Shown here: in pieces, positions 1 through 6,150 of the stretch
Layout of the letters: every line of letters starts with the position of its first letter
Numbering within the stretch: the stretch's first letter is position 1
Source: JANMZR01 sp031383555
GTDB taxonomy: Bacteria > Bacteroidota > Bacteroidia > Cytophagales > Spirosomataceae
Assembly: GCA_031383555.1 (NCBI GenBank)
Contig: JANMZR010000028.1
Span: forward strand, 1-6,269
DNA length: 6,269 nt
Direction of reading: 5' to 3'
Notes under the pieces: model-generated
The model's database searches: none
What the model saw: the letters and a program-made list of their open reading frames with translations, nothing else
Told to the model about the DNA's origin: nothing
Made by a program: the position numbers and the translations under genes

Positions 1-2265
1 GTATTCCTGACTATTAGCATAATTAATACCATTAAAAATAATATTCAATGCTTTCAATGATTGTGTCTTTTTAAGGTCTTTCAATATGGTGAAACTACGC
101 TTTTGACTTACCTCATGCCTAATCAAATAAAAGCAGACATCTACAAATGGGTTCAAGATCATAGCATCGGTCACCAGCCCCACAGGCGGCGTATCCATCA
201 AAACATAATCAAATTTTTCACGATAGGTTTTAATCAAGCTCTCAATACGCCCATTGGACAATAATTCCGATGGATTGGGTGGTATCGGGCCGCATGAAAC
301 TAAAAACAAATTCTCAACTTTGGTACTTTTGATTATTTCCGTTTCATTGACATCCCCAATCAAATAATTAGAAATACCTCTTTGCCGGCCTTCTCCCAAA
401 TAACTGGAGATTTTTGGCTTACGTAGATCGAGCTCAATCAATACTACTTTTTTACCCAAAGCAGCCAAACTGGCTGCCAAATTAATAGATACAAAGCTTT
501 TACCTTCGCCGCTTGAAGAAGAAGTGAATAAAAAAACATTGCCTTCCCCTTGATTAGCCTTTTGAATATATTGAAGGTTGGTCCGCAGCATTCGGAATTG
601 CTCAGCCAGTAAGCTCCTCCCTTTTAAGTCAATCAATGAGTCTTCTTCTTCATCTGGTTTGAGTCCAATTTCACCAAAAATAGGCAATTCCGTTGCCTTT
701 TCTATTTCTTTTCTTGATTGTACTTTGTCATTAAAAATCTCTTTGAGGTTTATAATAGCAGCTGGTATTCCAAAACCAACCAATAAAGCTAAAAGGTAAA
801 TATTTCTGGAAATAGGACTTACCGGACTTGATGAACTATGAGGCGTATCTACCACACGACTATCTGTAACAGCCGAGGCATAAGAAAGCGCTGTTTCTTC
901 TCTTTTCTGTAACAACATCAAATAGATATTTTCAATAATATTTTGTTGTCTTTTGATATTGATAAATTCTCTCTCTTTACGTGGAATAGTTCGTATAGCT
1001 GATATAAAGCGGTTATTATTGCCTGTAAGCCCACCCTTTGCTATTATTAATCCTTTTTTCTGATTGTTTACGTTTTCACGAATGGCTTGTTTGGTATTGG
1101 CTATCTGATTGTTGATGGTTTCCAGAAATGGATTGCCCGCCTGCACCGTACGGGATGTCTTTTCTTTTTGTAATTCTAATTCCCCTAAATTAGCAATGTA
1201 AGCTGTTAAAACAGGATCATTGACCATTAGGGTGGCGGGTGCCGCATTGTTTTGATTGCTGGCCAAATAACGCTCGACCCCTTCCAGTACTTTTAATTGA
1301 ATGTCCACTTCAGATAATTTTGAGTCATTTTCTTTTACTTTTTCCAAGAAAAGATTACCCTCCTCGCTCAAATCAGTAATTCCTTCTGAGGTTTTATACT
1401 GTTCTACATTTTTCTCCACATTGGTCAAATCACTTGTAATTAATTTTAACCGCTCGCCTATAAATCGAAGGGTATTAGTAGCTTCTCCATTTTTATCTTC
1501 CAAAGACGAGAAGGCATATACATCAATTAATTTGGCTAAAATTGCTTTTCCTTTATCGGGTAGGGCTTCCTCAATAGACAATTGCAATACTGTACTATTG
1601 GGGTTGATTAAATCTACTTGAATTCTTTTGGATAATGACTCAGCAAGCCCTTCTTTTCTTTTAAATTGAACTTTTATCATTTCAGTATTCTTAATATTCC
1701 CTTTATTAAGAAAAACCCTAAAACGGCCATAGTCAGCAATATTAATGGATTGAGAATATATAAATGTGCCTAATGATTTGCTGGAATAGTCGAGCAATTC
1801 AAAATGCTGCTTATCAATTGGTTTGATTAAAACCGGTTTTTCGTAACCTTTTTTATGTATAATCAAATAATTTACAGTGATCGGGTTATTTTTAAAAATC
1901 TCTATATCTCTTATTAAACCGATATGAAAATATGAAACTGTCAAATTCATATCATCAATTACCTTTTCAGCAAATATTTTGGATTTTAAAACCTCCACTT
2001 CGTTTTCCACAATTTTACTGCCAGTAAACATATCCAGCTCTTTGAGTATCTCGTTGCCCCCATTGGTTCCTTTCATTTCATCTTTAATTAATAAGGAGGC
2101 GGTTACTTTATATAAGGGGGTTTTGTACCGCAAATAAGCAAATGCAATGGAAAAGGCCAAAAATAAGGTCAAGGCAAACCAATACCAGTAACGCAAATAA
2201 TTAATAAAAAAAACCCTAAAGTCAAAGTCTTGTTCTTTTTCTTGCAAAAAATCAAAATTATCCAT
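1..2265 (-). CDS. Wzc-type polysaccharide co-polymerase / BY-kinase tyrosine autokinase (3' end cut by window)
   Basis: Inner-membrane protein of exopolysaccharide polymerisation and export; in this family, cycles of tyrosine autophosphorylation and dephosphorylation control chain length together with the outer-membrane channel. The frame is open from ATG at 2265 to base 1 (755 residues), and TAA directly abuts the ATG, so no longer start exists. Order: short cytoplasmic N-terminus; first membrane segment about residues 27-46; Wzz-like periplasmic domain with coiled-coil-like stretches about 255-310 and 355-410; GNVR segment from P428 (PRKEREF); Pro/Ser-rich stretch, then second membrane segment about 488-508; cytoplasmic kinase. 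Kinase motifs: oligomerisation motif EX2RX2R (E555, R558, R561), Walker A SSSGEGKS with K589, Walker A' VVLIELDLRKP with D613, Walker B VLMDTPP with D691. The visible end, NGINYANSQEY, is where the family usually runs into its C-terminal tyrosine cluster, so perhaps 30-60 residues are missing. Probably co-transcribed with the export gene 64 bases upstream. No frameshift seen. Confidence 0.95.
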   Translation of the reverse strand, partial: MDNFDFLQEKEQDFDFRVFFINYLRYWYWFALTLFLAFSIAFAYLRYKTPLYKVTASLLIKDEMKGTNGGNEILKELDMFTGSKIVENEVEVLKSKIFAEKVIDDMNLTVSYFHIGLIRDIEIFKNNPITVNYLIIHKKGYEKPVLIKPIDKQHFELLDYSSKSLGTFIYSQSINIADYGRFRVFLNKGNIKNTEMIKVQFKRKEGLAESLSKRIQVDLINPNSTVLQLSIEEALPDKGKAILAKLIDVYAFSSLEDKNGEATNTLRFIGERLKLITSDLTNVEKNVEQYKTSEGITDLSEEGNLFLEKVKENDSKLSEVDIQLKVLEGVERYLASNQNNAAPATLMVNDPVLTAYIANLGELELQKEKTSRTVQAGNPFLETINNQIANTKQAIRENVNNQKKGLIIAKGGLTGNNNRFISAIRTIPRKEREFINIKRQQNIIENIYLMLLQKREETALSYASAVTDSRVVDTPHSSSSPVSPISRNIYLLALLVGFGIPAAIINLKEIFNDKVQSRKEIEKATELPIFGEIGLKPDEEEDSLIDLKGRSLLAEQFRMLRTNLQYIQKANQGEGNVFLFTSSSSGEGKSFVSINLAASLAALGKKVVLIELDLRKPKISSYLGEGRQRGISNYLIGDVNETEIIKSTKVENLFLVSCGPIPPNPSELLSNGRIESLIKTYREKFDYVLMDTPPVGLVTDAMILNPFVDVCFYLIRHEVSQKRSFTILKDLKKTQSLKALNIIFNGINYANSQEY

Positions 2266-2330
2266 TTACTATTTTTAATTAAATTTTTATTTATTGTTAA
2301 ATGTTTTGTAATCAGAAATCGGTTAAAATA

Positions 2331-3176
2331 TTATTTGAAGACATTAAGCAACAAACTCAGAAACACCAATACTGTAGTGGCAACACCGGTATAAAGTGGG
2401 GCTAATTGTACTTTTTGGTCATTGAAGGTAGCTTTTGATTTTAATGGTTCCACATAGATGAGGTCACCATTTTGCATGAAATAATAAGGGGAATCAAAAA
2501 TCTCCTGCGTCAATAAATTGATTTTAGCCATTTCTCTTATCCCATTGTTTTCTCTTATAATGGTTACATTGGTTCTGTTGGCATATATACTTAAATCGCC
2601 TGCCATGGCCAATGCTTCAGGTAGCGTAGTATTGTCGTCCAATAAATTAAAAGTAGCCGAATGGTTAACTTCGCCCAAAACGGAAAATTTATGATTGAGG
2701 TACCTGACATTGATGGCCGGTTCTTTCAATGATTTCTCCACCTGCGTTCTTACTGCATTTCCCGCTTCATCAAGGGTCATACCTGTCAATTTGAGTTTAC
2801 CCACAAAAGGAATTTCCACATTGCCTAAGGAGTCCACCAAATAACCCAATGGTTGGCTCCTTTGCACTGAACCACCTTGGCTTCCTGGAAAACTTGTTGT
2901 GGTTAATGCGTTGATATTGGCAAAATTCATGATTGCATTGGATTCCTGATTAAGTGAACCCACTGTAATGGCTAAAATATCATTGGTGCGAATACGGGTA
3001 ACTTTGGGCAAAAGTTTAGCCAATTGTTTGTATTTTAAAGAATCACTGGATTGGAAGTAGGCAATTGGCTGGGTAGTGATACAAGACTGTAAATTGCCTG
3101 CCAAAATAAGAGAAAAAACGATAAGAATTAAATTCCCTGTTTTTGAGTTTAAAATTTGTTGATTTATATACTTCAT
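2331..3176 (-). CDS. Wza/OPX-type polysaccharide export lipoprotein
   Basis: Predicted outer-membrane lipoprotein forming the export channel for the polysaccharide, working with the co-polymerase/kinase encoded next. From ATG at 3176 the protein is 281 residues, a normal size for Bacteroidota members. It begins with a charged N-region and hydrophobic stretch ending in a lipobox, LQSC, with the acylated Cys at residue 32. Then follow a Poly_export domain (about 48-150; RIRTNDILAITV, later VEIPFVGKLKL and EPAINVRYLNHKF), an SLBB-like fold starting at SVLGEVNHSATFNLLDDNTT, and a hydrophobic C-terminal segment (about 260-280) before the stop. That C-terminal helix fits the trans-envelope helix of OPX proteins. 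A GTG at 3212 would extend the frame by 12 residues. I reject it because it overlaps a TAnnTTTG promoter element and would put extra residues before the signal peptide. No Shine-Dalgarno is visible, as is usual in the phylum. Confidence 0.93.
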   Translation of the reverse strand: MKYINQQILNSKTGNLILIVFSLILAGNLQSCITTQPIAYFQSSDSLKYKQLAKLLPKVTRIRTNDILAITVGSLNQESNAIMNFANINALTTTSFPGSQGGSVQRSQPLGYLVDSLGNVEIPFVGKLKLTGMTLDEAGNAVRTQVEKSLKEPAINVRYLNHKFSVLGEVNHSATFNLLDDNTTLPEALAMAGDLSIYANRTNVTIIRENNGIREMAKINLLTQEIFDSPYYFMQNGDLIYVEPLKSKATFNDQKVQLAPLYTGVATTVLVFLSLLLNVFK

Positions 3177-3211
3177 GTAGTTAATAAATGGTTTTAAACA
3201 ATCATAAAGCA

Positions 3212-3219
3212 CAAAGGTA
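3212..3219 (-). promoter_or_regulatory. Bacteroidota-type -7 element (TAnnTTTG) for the export/kinase operon
   Basis: The minus strand reads TACCTTTG here, an exact match to the TAnnTTTG -7 consensus of the Bacteroidota primary sigma factor. It lies 35 bases upstream of the ATG at 3176, giving a predicted start of transcription near 3205. No clear -33 TTTG box is seen at the usual spacing, so the call rests on the -7 element and its position. Confidence 0.45.
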
Positions 3220-3272
3220 ATAATAAAAGCAATAGAAATTTTAAACTTAATCTATTTTACGCCTTGATATAT

Positions 3273-3288
3273 TGGCACAAACTTTGCA
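3273..3288 (+). promoter_or_regulatory. Sigma-54 (-24/-12) promoter facing the sugar-phosphate transferase
   Basis: The plus strand reads TGGCAC, five bases (AAACT), then TTGCA. This matches the conserved parts of the RpoN consensus exactly, with exactly 10 bases between the invariant GG (3274-3275) and GC (3286-3287). Transcription would start near 3299, leaving a leader of about 165 nt before the ATG at 3466. A sigma-54 promoter needs an AAA+ enhancer-binding activator, so transferase expression would be conditional. Its activator site would be expected to the left, within or behind the start of the divergent export gene. The motif is seen directly; its use is inferred. Confidence 0.7.
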
Positions 3289-3346
3289 AATACTGCTATT
3301 AAAACTATTTTAAAAAAAATATGTTTATTTATTTGGTAATAAAAAA

Positions 3347-3413
3347 AATTATGTGTACATTTACATACAACTATTTTACATTTCAATAAATAATTGCAAA
3401 TGTACACATAATT
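3347..3413. repeat. Perfect 16-bp inverted repeat in the transferase leader
   Basis: Arms at 3347-3362 (AATTATGTGTACATTT) and 3398-3413 (AAATGTACACATAATT) are exact reverse complements with a 35-nt spacer. If transcribed from the sigma-54-like promoter, this gives a 16-bp stem with a large AU-rich loop about 50 nt into the leader. As DNA, each arm carries the short palindrome ATGT-N2-ACAT, with centres 49 bp apart, which would suit two sites for a dimeric regulator. The spacer also contains two direct TTTACAT motifs. The alternative TTG start at 3412 lies on the last bases of the right arm, one reason to prefer the ATG at 3466. Confidence 0.75.
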
Positions 3414-3465
3414 GCTAAAGAATGTTGTAAATTGCAATTGGAAAAAACTAATATTTTTAAAAAAT

Positions 3466-4842
3466 ATGAAATCAAATTCGACCAAACGTTTATTTCTAGA
3501 CTCTACAATCATCCTATTCTCCTATTTTTTAGCGGCATTATTTAGTCATAAAAAGTTTGATGAAGAACAATTATTAATCCCGATCCTCTTACTTTTTATT
3601 TGGAATTTTACCAGTAAATATTTTGAATTATATGATGAATTCAGAACTTCTACATTTGTAAATGAATTATTGGTTATCATTCCCAACGTTTTTTTCCAGT
3701 TTATTGCCACCGGATTTATTTATTTTATATTAAATGATCAAACATTTTCACGCTTATTTACATTATATTATGTGATTATTTTATTGGGAATGATCATTTC
3801 TAAAAAATATTTATTCAAACAGTGGAAAATATACAATTGGTCAAAAGGAAATGATATTAAAAATTTGTTGGTAATTGGCTGTGGTATAAATGGAAAGGCT
3901 TATTTTGAATTGGCGAAAAAAAACAAACAATATGGTTATAATCCTTTAGGCTTTGTAGATCTATCAAAGCCAACAAATTTTAAGGAGCATTTTTTAGGTA
4001 ATTTGGAAGAATTGGACTCGATTATTAAAGCTAAAAAAGTAAATGAAGTGATCATTTGTTTGGCAGATCAAGATACAGAGTTAGTGAAACATATTTTGTC
4101 CACTTGTGATAGGTATGCCGTTAGGTCTAAAATAGTGCCTGAAAATGTACAATATTATTCCAATAAATTTAAAATGGACATATTTGGCCATCTGCCAGTA
4201 ATTGTAGTGAGAGATGAACCCCTCGAGGAGTTTCATTGGATATTTTTGAAAAATTCCGTTGACATTGTGGTGTCCATTTTAATAAGTGTTTTTATTTTAA
4301 GCTGGTTGGCTCCAATTATTGCCATTTTAATAAAGCTTGACTCGGCAGGGCCTATTTTGTATGTTCAAGAACGTTGGGGGAAAGATGGAAAAGTGTTTAG
4401 ATGCTTCAAATTCAGAACCATGGCGCACCAGAGTAGCACAAAAACTGAGAAGGGTCATTTTCTCCAAACAACGCAAAATGATAGTAGAATTACTAAAATT
4501 GGAAAAATATTAAGACGAACAAATCTCGATGAAATTCCTCAATTTATTAATGTATTTTTAGGCGAAATGTCATTGGTTGGGCCTAGGCCGCATGCTGTGC
4601 AGCATAGTATCGAAAGTTTTAATAAAGTCAACAAGTATTTGGTACGCCATTTGGTAAAACCTGGTATTACAGGCTGGGCACAGGTGAATGGGTATCGGGG
4701 TGAAACCCAGGAATTATTTTTGATGGAAAAAAGAGTAGAATACGATATATGGTATATTGAAAATTGGTCGGTTTGGCTTGATATCAAGGTATTTGTAATG
4801 ACCATCTATATCACGCTAAAAGGCGATAAATTAGCCTATTGA
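3466..4842 (+). CDS. WcaJ-type undecaprenyl-phosphate sugar-1-phosphate transferase
   Basis: Predicted inner-membrane initiating enzyme of exopolysaccharide synthesis; the family transfers a hexose-1-phosphate (often glucose) from a UDP-sugar to undecaprenyl phosphate. From ATG at 3466 it has 458 residues, a normal length for the large polyisoprenyl-phosphate hexose-1-phosphate transferases. It has four N-terminal membrane segments (about 9-27, 34-50, 66-88, 95-112), then a Rossmann-like domain with LLVIGCGINGKA (G138, G140, G143). A fifth hydrophobic segment (about 266-290) leads into the catalytic bacterial sugar transferase domain. That domain shows QERWGKDGKVF, FKFRTM (314-319), LDEIPQ (D355, E356), GPRPHA (372-377) and KPGITGWAQVNGYRG (398-412), then a C-terminal amphipathic region. 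The actual sugar cannot be read from the sequence. A TTG at 3412 would add 18 residues, but it lies in the inverted repeat and adds nothing typical of the family. The gene diverges from the export/kinase operon and ends at a strong terminator. Confidence 0.94.
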   Translation: MKSNSTKRLFLDSTIILFSYFLAALFSHKKFDEEQLLIPILLLFIWNFTSKYFELYDEFRTSTFVNELLVIIPNVFFQFIATGFIYFILNDQTFSRLFTLYYVIILLGMIISKKYLFKQWKIYNWSKGNDIKNLLVIGCGINGKAYFELAKKNKQYGYNPLGFVDLSKPTNFKEHFLGNLEELDSIIKAKKVNEVIICLADQDTELVKHILSTCDRYAVRSKIVPENVQYYSNKFKMDIFGHLPVIVVRDEPLEEFHWIFLKNSVDIVVSILISVFILSWLAPIIAILIKLDSAGPILYVQERWGKDGKVFRCFKFRTMAHQSSTKTEKGHFLQTTQNDSRITKIGKILRRTNLDEIPQFINVFLGEMSLVGPRPHAVQHSIESFNKVNKYLVRHLVKPGITGWAQVNGYRGETQELFLMEKRVEYDIWYIENWSVWLDIKVFVMTIYITLKGDKLAY

Positions 4843-4891
4843 TAAATTATTTAACTGAAGTATAGGAATAATTATACTACTAATATAATCG

Positions 4892-4927
4892 AAACGCCTC
4901 TAGTTTTAACTGGAGGCGTTTTTTATT
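4892..4927 (+). terminator. Rho-independent terminator of the transferase gene
   Basis: AACGCCTC (4893-4900) pairs with GAGGCGTT (4913-4920), and the stem continues inward through TAGTT/AACTG with one T-G wobble. A T-rich tail (TTTTTTATTTTA) follows. It starts about 50 bases after the stop codon. A weaker hairpin (AGTATA 4859-4864 with TATACT 4873-4878) lies between stop and terminator. This closes the exopolysaccharide part of the window. Confidence 0.9.
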
Positions 4928-4950
4928 TTAATTTGGTTAAAAGCTAATAT

Positions 4951-5078
4951 CATCCCGCCTTCGGTTTTGTCATAGAAATCACAGGCGGGAAAACCCACCC
5001 CGCCGAGTGCGTCAGGCACCCCTCCAAGGAGGGGATACCTGTCTTAATCCTTCCCTTGGGAAGGTGGCATGCTGGCAT
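4951..5078 (+). repeat. Composite palindromic repeat, copy 1
   Basis: Non-coding GC-rich mosaic of hairpins. In order: CCCGCCT (4954-4960) with AGGCGGG (4983-4989), enclosing GGTTT/AAATC; a further CCCGCC (4999-5004) that could instead pair with the GGCGGG; GTGC-GTCAG-GCAC (5007-5019); CCCCTCC-AA-GGAGGGG (5019-5034); CCTTCCC-TT-GGGAAGG (5049-5064); and the tail GTGGCATGCTGGCAT. The match to copy 3 begins a few bases earlier (AAAAGCTnATA from 4939). Compared with copies 2 and 3 it lacks a 39-bp cassette between GCGTCAG and CCCTCC, having 4 bp there. Open frames across it are repeat artefacts. Confidence 0.85.
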
Positions 5079-5175
5079 AGCCGCATGACGGAAGGGGTCT
5101 TTTTGGATAAAAAAATATTTGACCTCGTGGCCTCTTGGTAGCTTTTGCACAGGCTTTGGCTTCCTACCAACAGAA
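5079..5175. other. Inter-repeat spacer with two hairpin-forming stretches
   Basis: No gene is seen. GGGGTC (5095-5100) can pair with GACCTC (5121-5126), one pair being a G-T wobble, around T and A runs. TTGGTAG (5135-5141) pairs with CTACCAA (5164-5170). The second hairpin and the CTTTGG-CTT within it look like a degraded version of the first hairpin of the composite repeat, or of the GTTGGTG hairpin further right. That relationship is inferred from short matches only. Confidence 0.4.
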
Positions 5176-5304
5176 GCGGGGAAACCCACCCCGCCGACTG
5201 CGTCAGAGCTAGCGCTCGTAAGCATCGTACTCTCGTACTTGCTTACCCTCCAAGGAGGGAATACCAGTCTTAATCCTTCCCTTGGGAAGGTGGCATGCTG
5301 GCAT
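5176..5304 (+). repeat. Composite palindromic repeat, copy 2 (left hairpin degraded)
   Basis: It matches copy 1 from GCGGGGAAACCCACCCCGCC onward and ends with the same GGCATGCTGGCAT. Between GCGTCAG (5200-5206) and CCCTCC (5246) it carries 39 bp absent from copy 1. That cassette supplies GAGC-TAGC-GCTC (5206-5217) and the nested hairpin GTAAGC/GCTTAC (5218-5223 with 5241-5246) with GTAC/GTAC inside. CCCTCC-AA-GGAGGG (5246-5259) and CCTTCCC-TT-GGGAAGG (5275-5290) follow. The clean CCCGCCT left arm of copies 1 and 3 is missing. Confidence 0.85.
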
Positions 5305-5460
5305 CCGCCCCAGTTGGTGTTGTGCGTAAGAACTAGTCAAGCTCACCAACGGAATTTCGAAGTGTGAAAAAATGGTTGCTTTCCGCCCCAGTTGGTGTTG
5401 TGCGTAAGAACGAGCCAAGCTCACCAACGGAATTTCGAAGTGTGAAAAAATGGTTGCTTT
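5305..5460. repeat. Two tandem copies of a 78-bp unit with GTTGGTG/CACCAAC hairpin
   Basis: Units 5305-5382 and 5383-5460 have period exactly 78 and differ at two positions (AACTAGTC against AACGAGCC). Each holds a 38-nt hairpin: GTTGGTG (5313-5319, 5391-5397) with CACCAAC (5344-5350, 5422-5428). Each ends in the same AT-rich piece (GTGTGAAAAAATGGTTGCTTT). The array joins directly onto composite copy 2 and stops 27 bases before the transposase ATG. Because 78 is divisible by 3, a minus-strand frame through it shows a 26-residue repeat; I consider that non-coding. Confidence 0.9.
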
Positions 5461-5487
5461 TTCCACTAAATCCATCGATATTTGAAT

Positions 5488-6006
5488 ATGCAAACCATTA
5501 TTACAGAATATCCTCAGTTTTTTACAGCTACCTGCCACGAATGGAAAATGCTTCTGAAACCACAAAAATACAAGGAAATTATCATGAATAGCCTCAAATA
5601 TTTGTGTGATAACAACCGAATTATTGTAAACGCCTTTGTAATTTTAGACAATCATTTGCATTTAATTTGGCAAATGAAAGCCGGCATAAAACCAGAAAAT
5701 GTTCAAAGGGATTTCTTAAAATTTACGGCTCAAAAAATGCAAAAAGACTTGAAATTATACAATCCAGAATATTTGAATGAATTTCGAGTGATTGCCAAAG
5801 ACCGAGAGTTTCAATTTTGGAAACGAAACCCATTGAGTATTGAATTGAGAACAGATGATGTATTTTTACAAAAACTTAATTATATTCATGAAAACCCAGT
5901 TAAAGCTGGGTTATGTAAATTTGCCGAGGATTATTATTATTCATCAGCCAAGTTTTATGAATCTGGAGATGACGATTTTGGTTTTTTAAAACACTACAAT
6001 GAATAG
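5488..6006 (+). CDS. RAYT / IS200-like Y1 (HUH) transposase
   Basis: Single-domain HUH endonuclease (Y1_Tnp type, as in IS200/IS605 and REP-associated transposases), expected to cut and rejoin single-stranded DNA at hairpins through a 5'-phosphotyrosine. From ATG at 5488 it has 172 residues, close to the usual size, so it appears intact. Features in order: EYPQFFTAT first strand; the HUH metal-binding motif NHLHLIWQ (H56, H58); QRDFLKFTAQ; the central FWKRNP; and YIHENPVKAGL, whose Y132 is the candidate nucleophile. The Pro normally before NH in MPNHxH is Asp here (LDNHLH). A TTG two codons upstream is also possible; ATG is preferred. It sits between inverted hairpin repeats and composite palindromes rather than with a tnpB or cargo gene, which favours a RAYT over a standard IS200/IS605 element. 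Role in the cell: probably spread or maintenance of the flanking repeats (inferred). Confidence 0.9.
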   Translation: MQTIITEYPQFFTATCHEWKMLLKPQKYKEIIMNSLKYLCDNNRIIVNAFVILDNHLHLIWQMKAGIKPENVQRDFLKFTAQKMQKDLKLYNPEYLNEFRVIAKDREFQFWKRNPLSIELRTDDVFLQKLNYIHENPVKAGLCKFAEDYYYSSAKFYESGDDDFGFLKHYNE

Positions 6007-6049
6007 AAAATTAGGTTAGTTGTTTATTGAAAGTTTGTACTCTGTAGCA

Positions 6050-6093
6050 TTTGTTGGTGTGCTTGGCTTTTGCTTACACGCAACACCAACAAA
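6050..6093 (-). repeat. Inverted relative of the upstream hairpin unit, right of the RAYT gene
   Basis: TTTGTTGGTGT (6050-6060) pairs perfectly over 11 bp with ACACCAACAAA (6083-6093). The inside (GCTTGGC, then CTTAC, then GCA before the right arm) matches the reverse complement of the hairpins at 5313-5350 and 5391-5428. The core has the same 38-nt length, and six positions differ from the 5391-5428 copy. GTAG lies five bases before the stem, which recalls the foot tetranucleotide of enterobacterial REPs but is not conserved in the left copies. Confidence 0.8.
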
Positions 6094-6121
6094 GGTGGTT
6101 TGTTATTTGAAAGTAGAAAGA

Positions 6122-6137
6122 ACACCAACAACGGTGT
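6122..6137. repeat. Truncated hairpin-arm repeat
   Basis: ACACCAACAA-C-GGTGT repeats the right arm and flank of the preceding hairpin (ACACCAACAA-A-GGTGG at 6083-6098), 39 bases further on. It can itself fold as ACACC/GGTGT with a six-base loop. It looks like a leftover of a second unit between the RAYT gene and composite copy 3. Confidence 0.5.
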
Positions 6138-6150
6138 AAAAAGCTTATAC

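Larger units (their letters stand above)
5305..6093 (+). mobile_element. Candidate RAYT unit flanked by inverted hairpin palindromes
   Basis: The unit consists of the transposase gene, two tandem hairpin units on its left and an inverted relative of that hairpin on its right (6053-6090). The right hairpin matches the reverse complement of the left hairpin at 5391-5428 at 32 of 38 positions with no gap. Inverted palindromes around a single-domain Y1 transposase are the known layout of RAYT genes and their REP sequences. The exact element ends and any target duplication cannot be set from one copy. Confidence 0.5.

Noticed and set aside
61..1621. Three plus-strand open frames (61-264, 578-799, 1301-1621) antisense to the kinase, and one minus frame (4539-4805) antisense to the transferase
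   Set aside because: They lie opposite well-supported coding sequence whose motifs are read without interruption, and their peptides match nothing recognisable.
3177..3212. GTG start at 3212 for the export lipoprotein
   Set aside because: It coincides with the TAnnTTTG promoter element and would move the signal peptide away from the N-terminus; ATG at 3176 gives a normal lipoprotein signal.
3252..3512. 86-residue minus-strand open frame over the divergent intergenic region
   Set aside because: It covers both promoter elements and the inverted repeat and runs into the transferase start. Composition is that of translated AT-rich regulatory DNA.
4950..5225. 91-residue minus-strand open frame
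   Set aside because: It lies entirely within composite palindromes and their spacer; GC-rich hairpins create stop-poor frames. Part of its peptide recurs in the frame over copy 2 because the DNA is repeated.
5119..5367. 82-residue plus-strand open frame, and a 75-residue one at 5364-5591
   Set aside because: Both run through repeat copies, with no recognisable protein and no consistent start. The second overlaps the RAYT gene in another frame.
5305..5460. Possible CRISPR array
   Set aside because: There are only two units, with no unique spacers between short repeats. The whole 78 bp is repeated, and there are no cas genes.
5209..5565. 118-residue minus-strand open frame with a 26-residue internal repeat
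   Set aside because: The peptide repeat is only the 78-bp tandem DNA repeat read in frame. The frame also crosses composite-repeat palindromes and overlaps the start of the RAYT gene on the other strand. No domain or start signal.
6044..6093. GTAG at 6045-6048 as a REP foot tetranucleotide, or the hairpin as the RAYT terminator
   Set aside because: GTAG is not conserved at the matching place in the left hairpins, and no T-run follows the stem, so neither claim is supported beyond coincidence.
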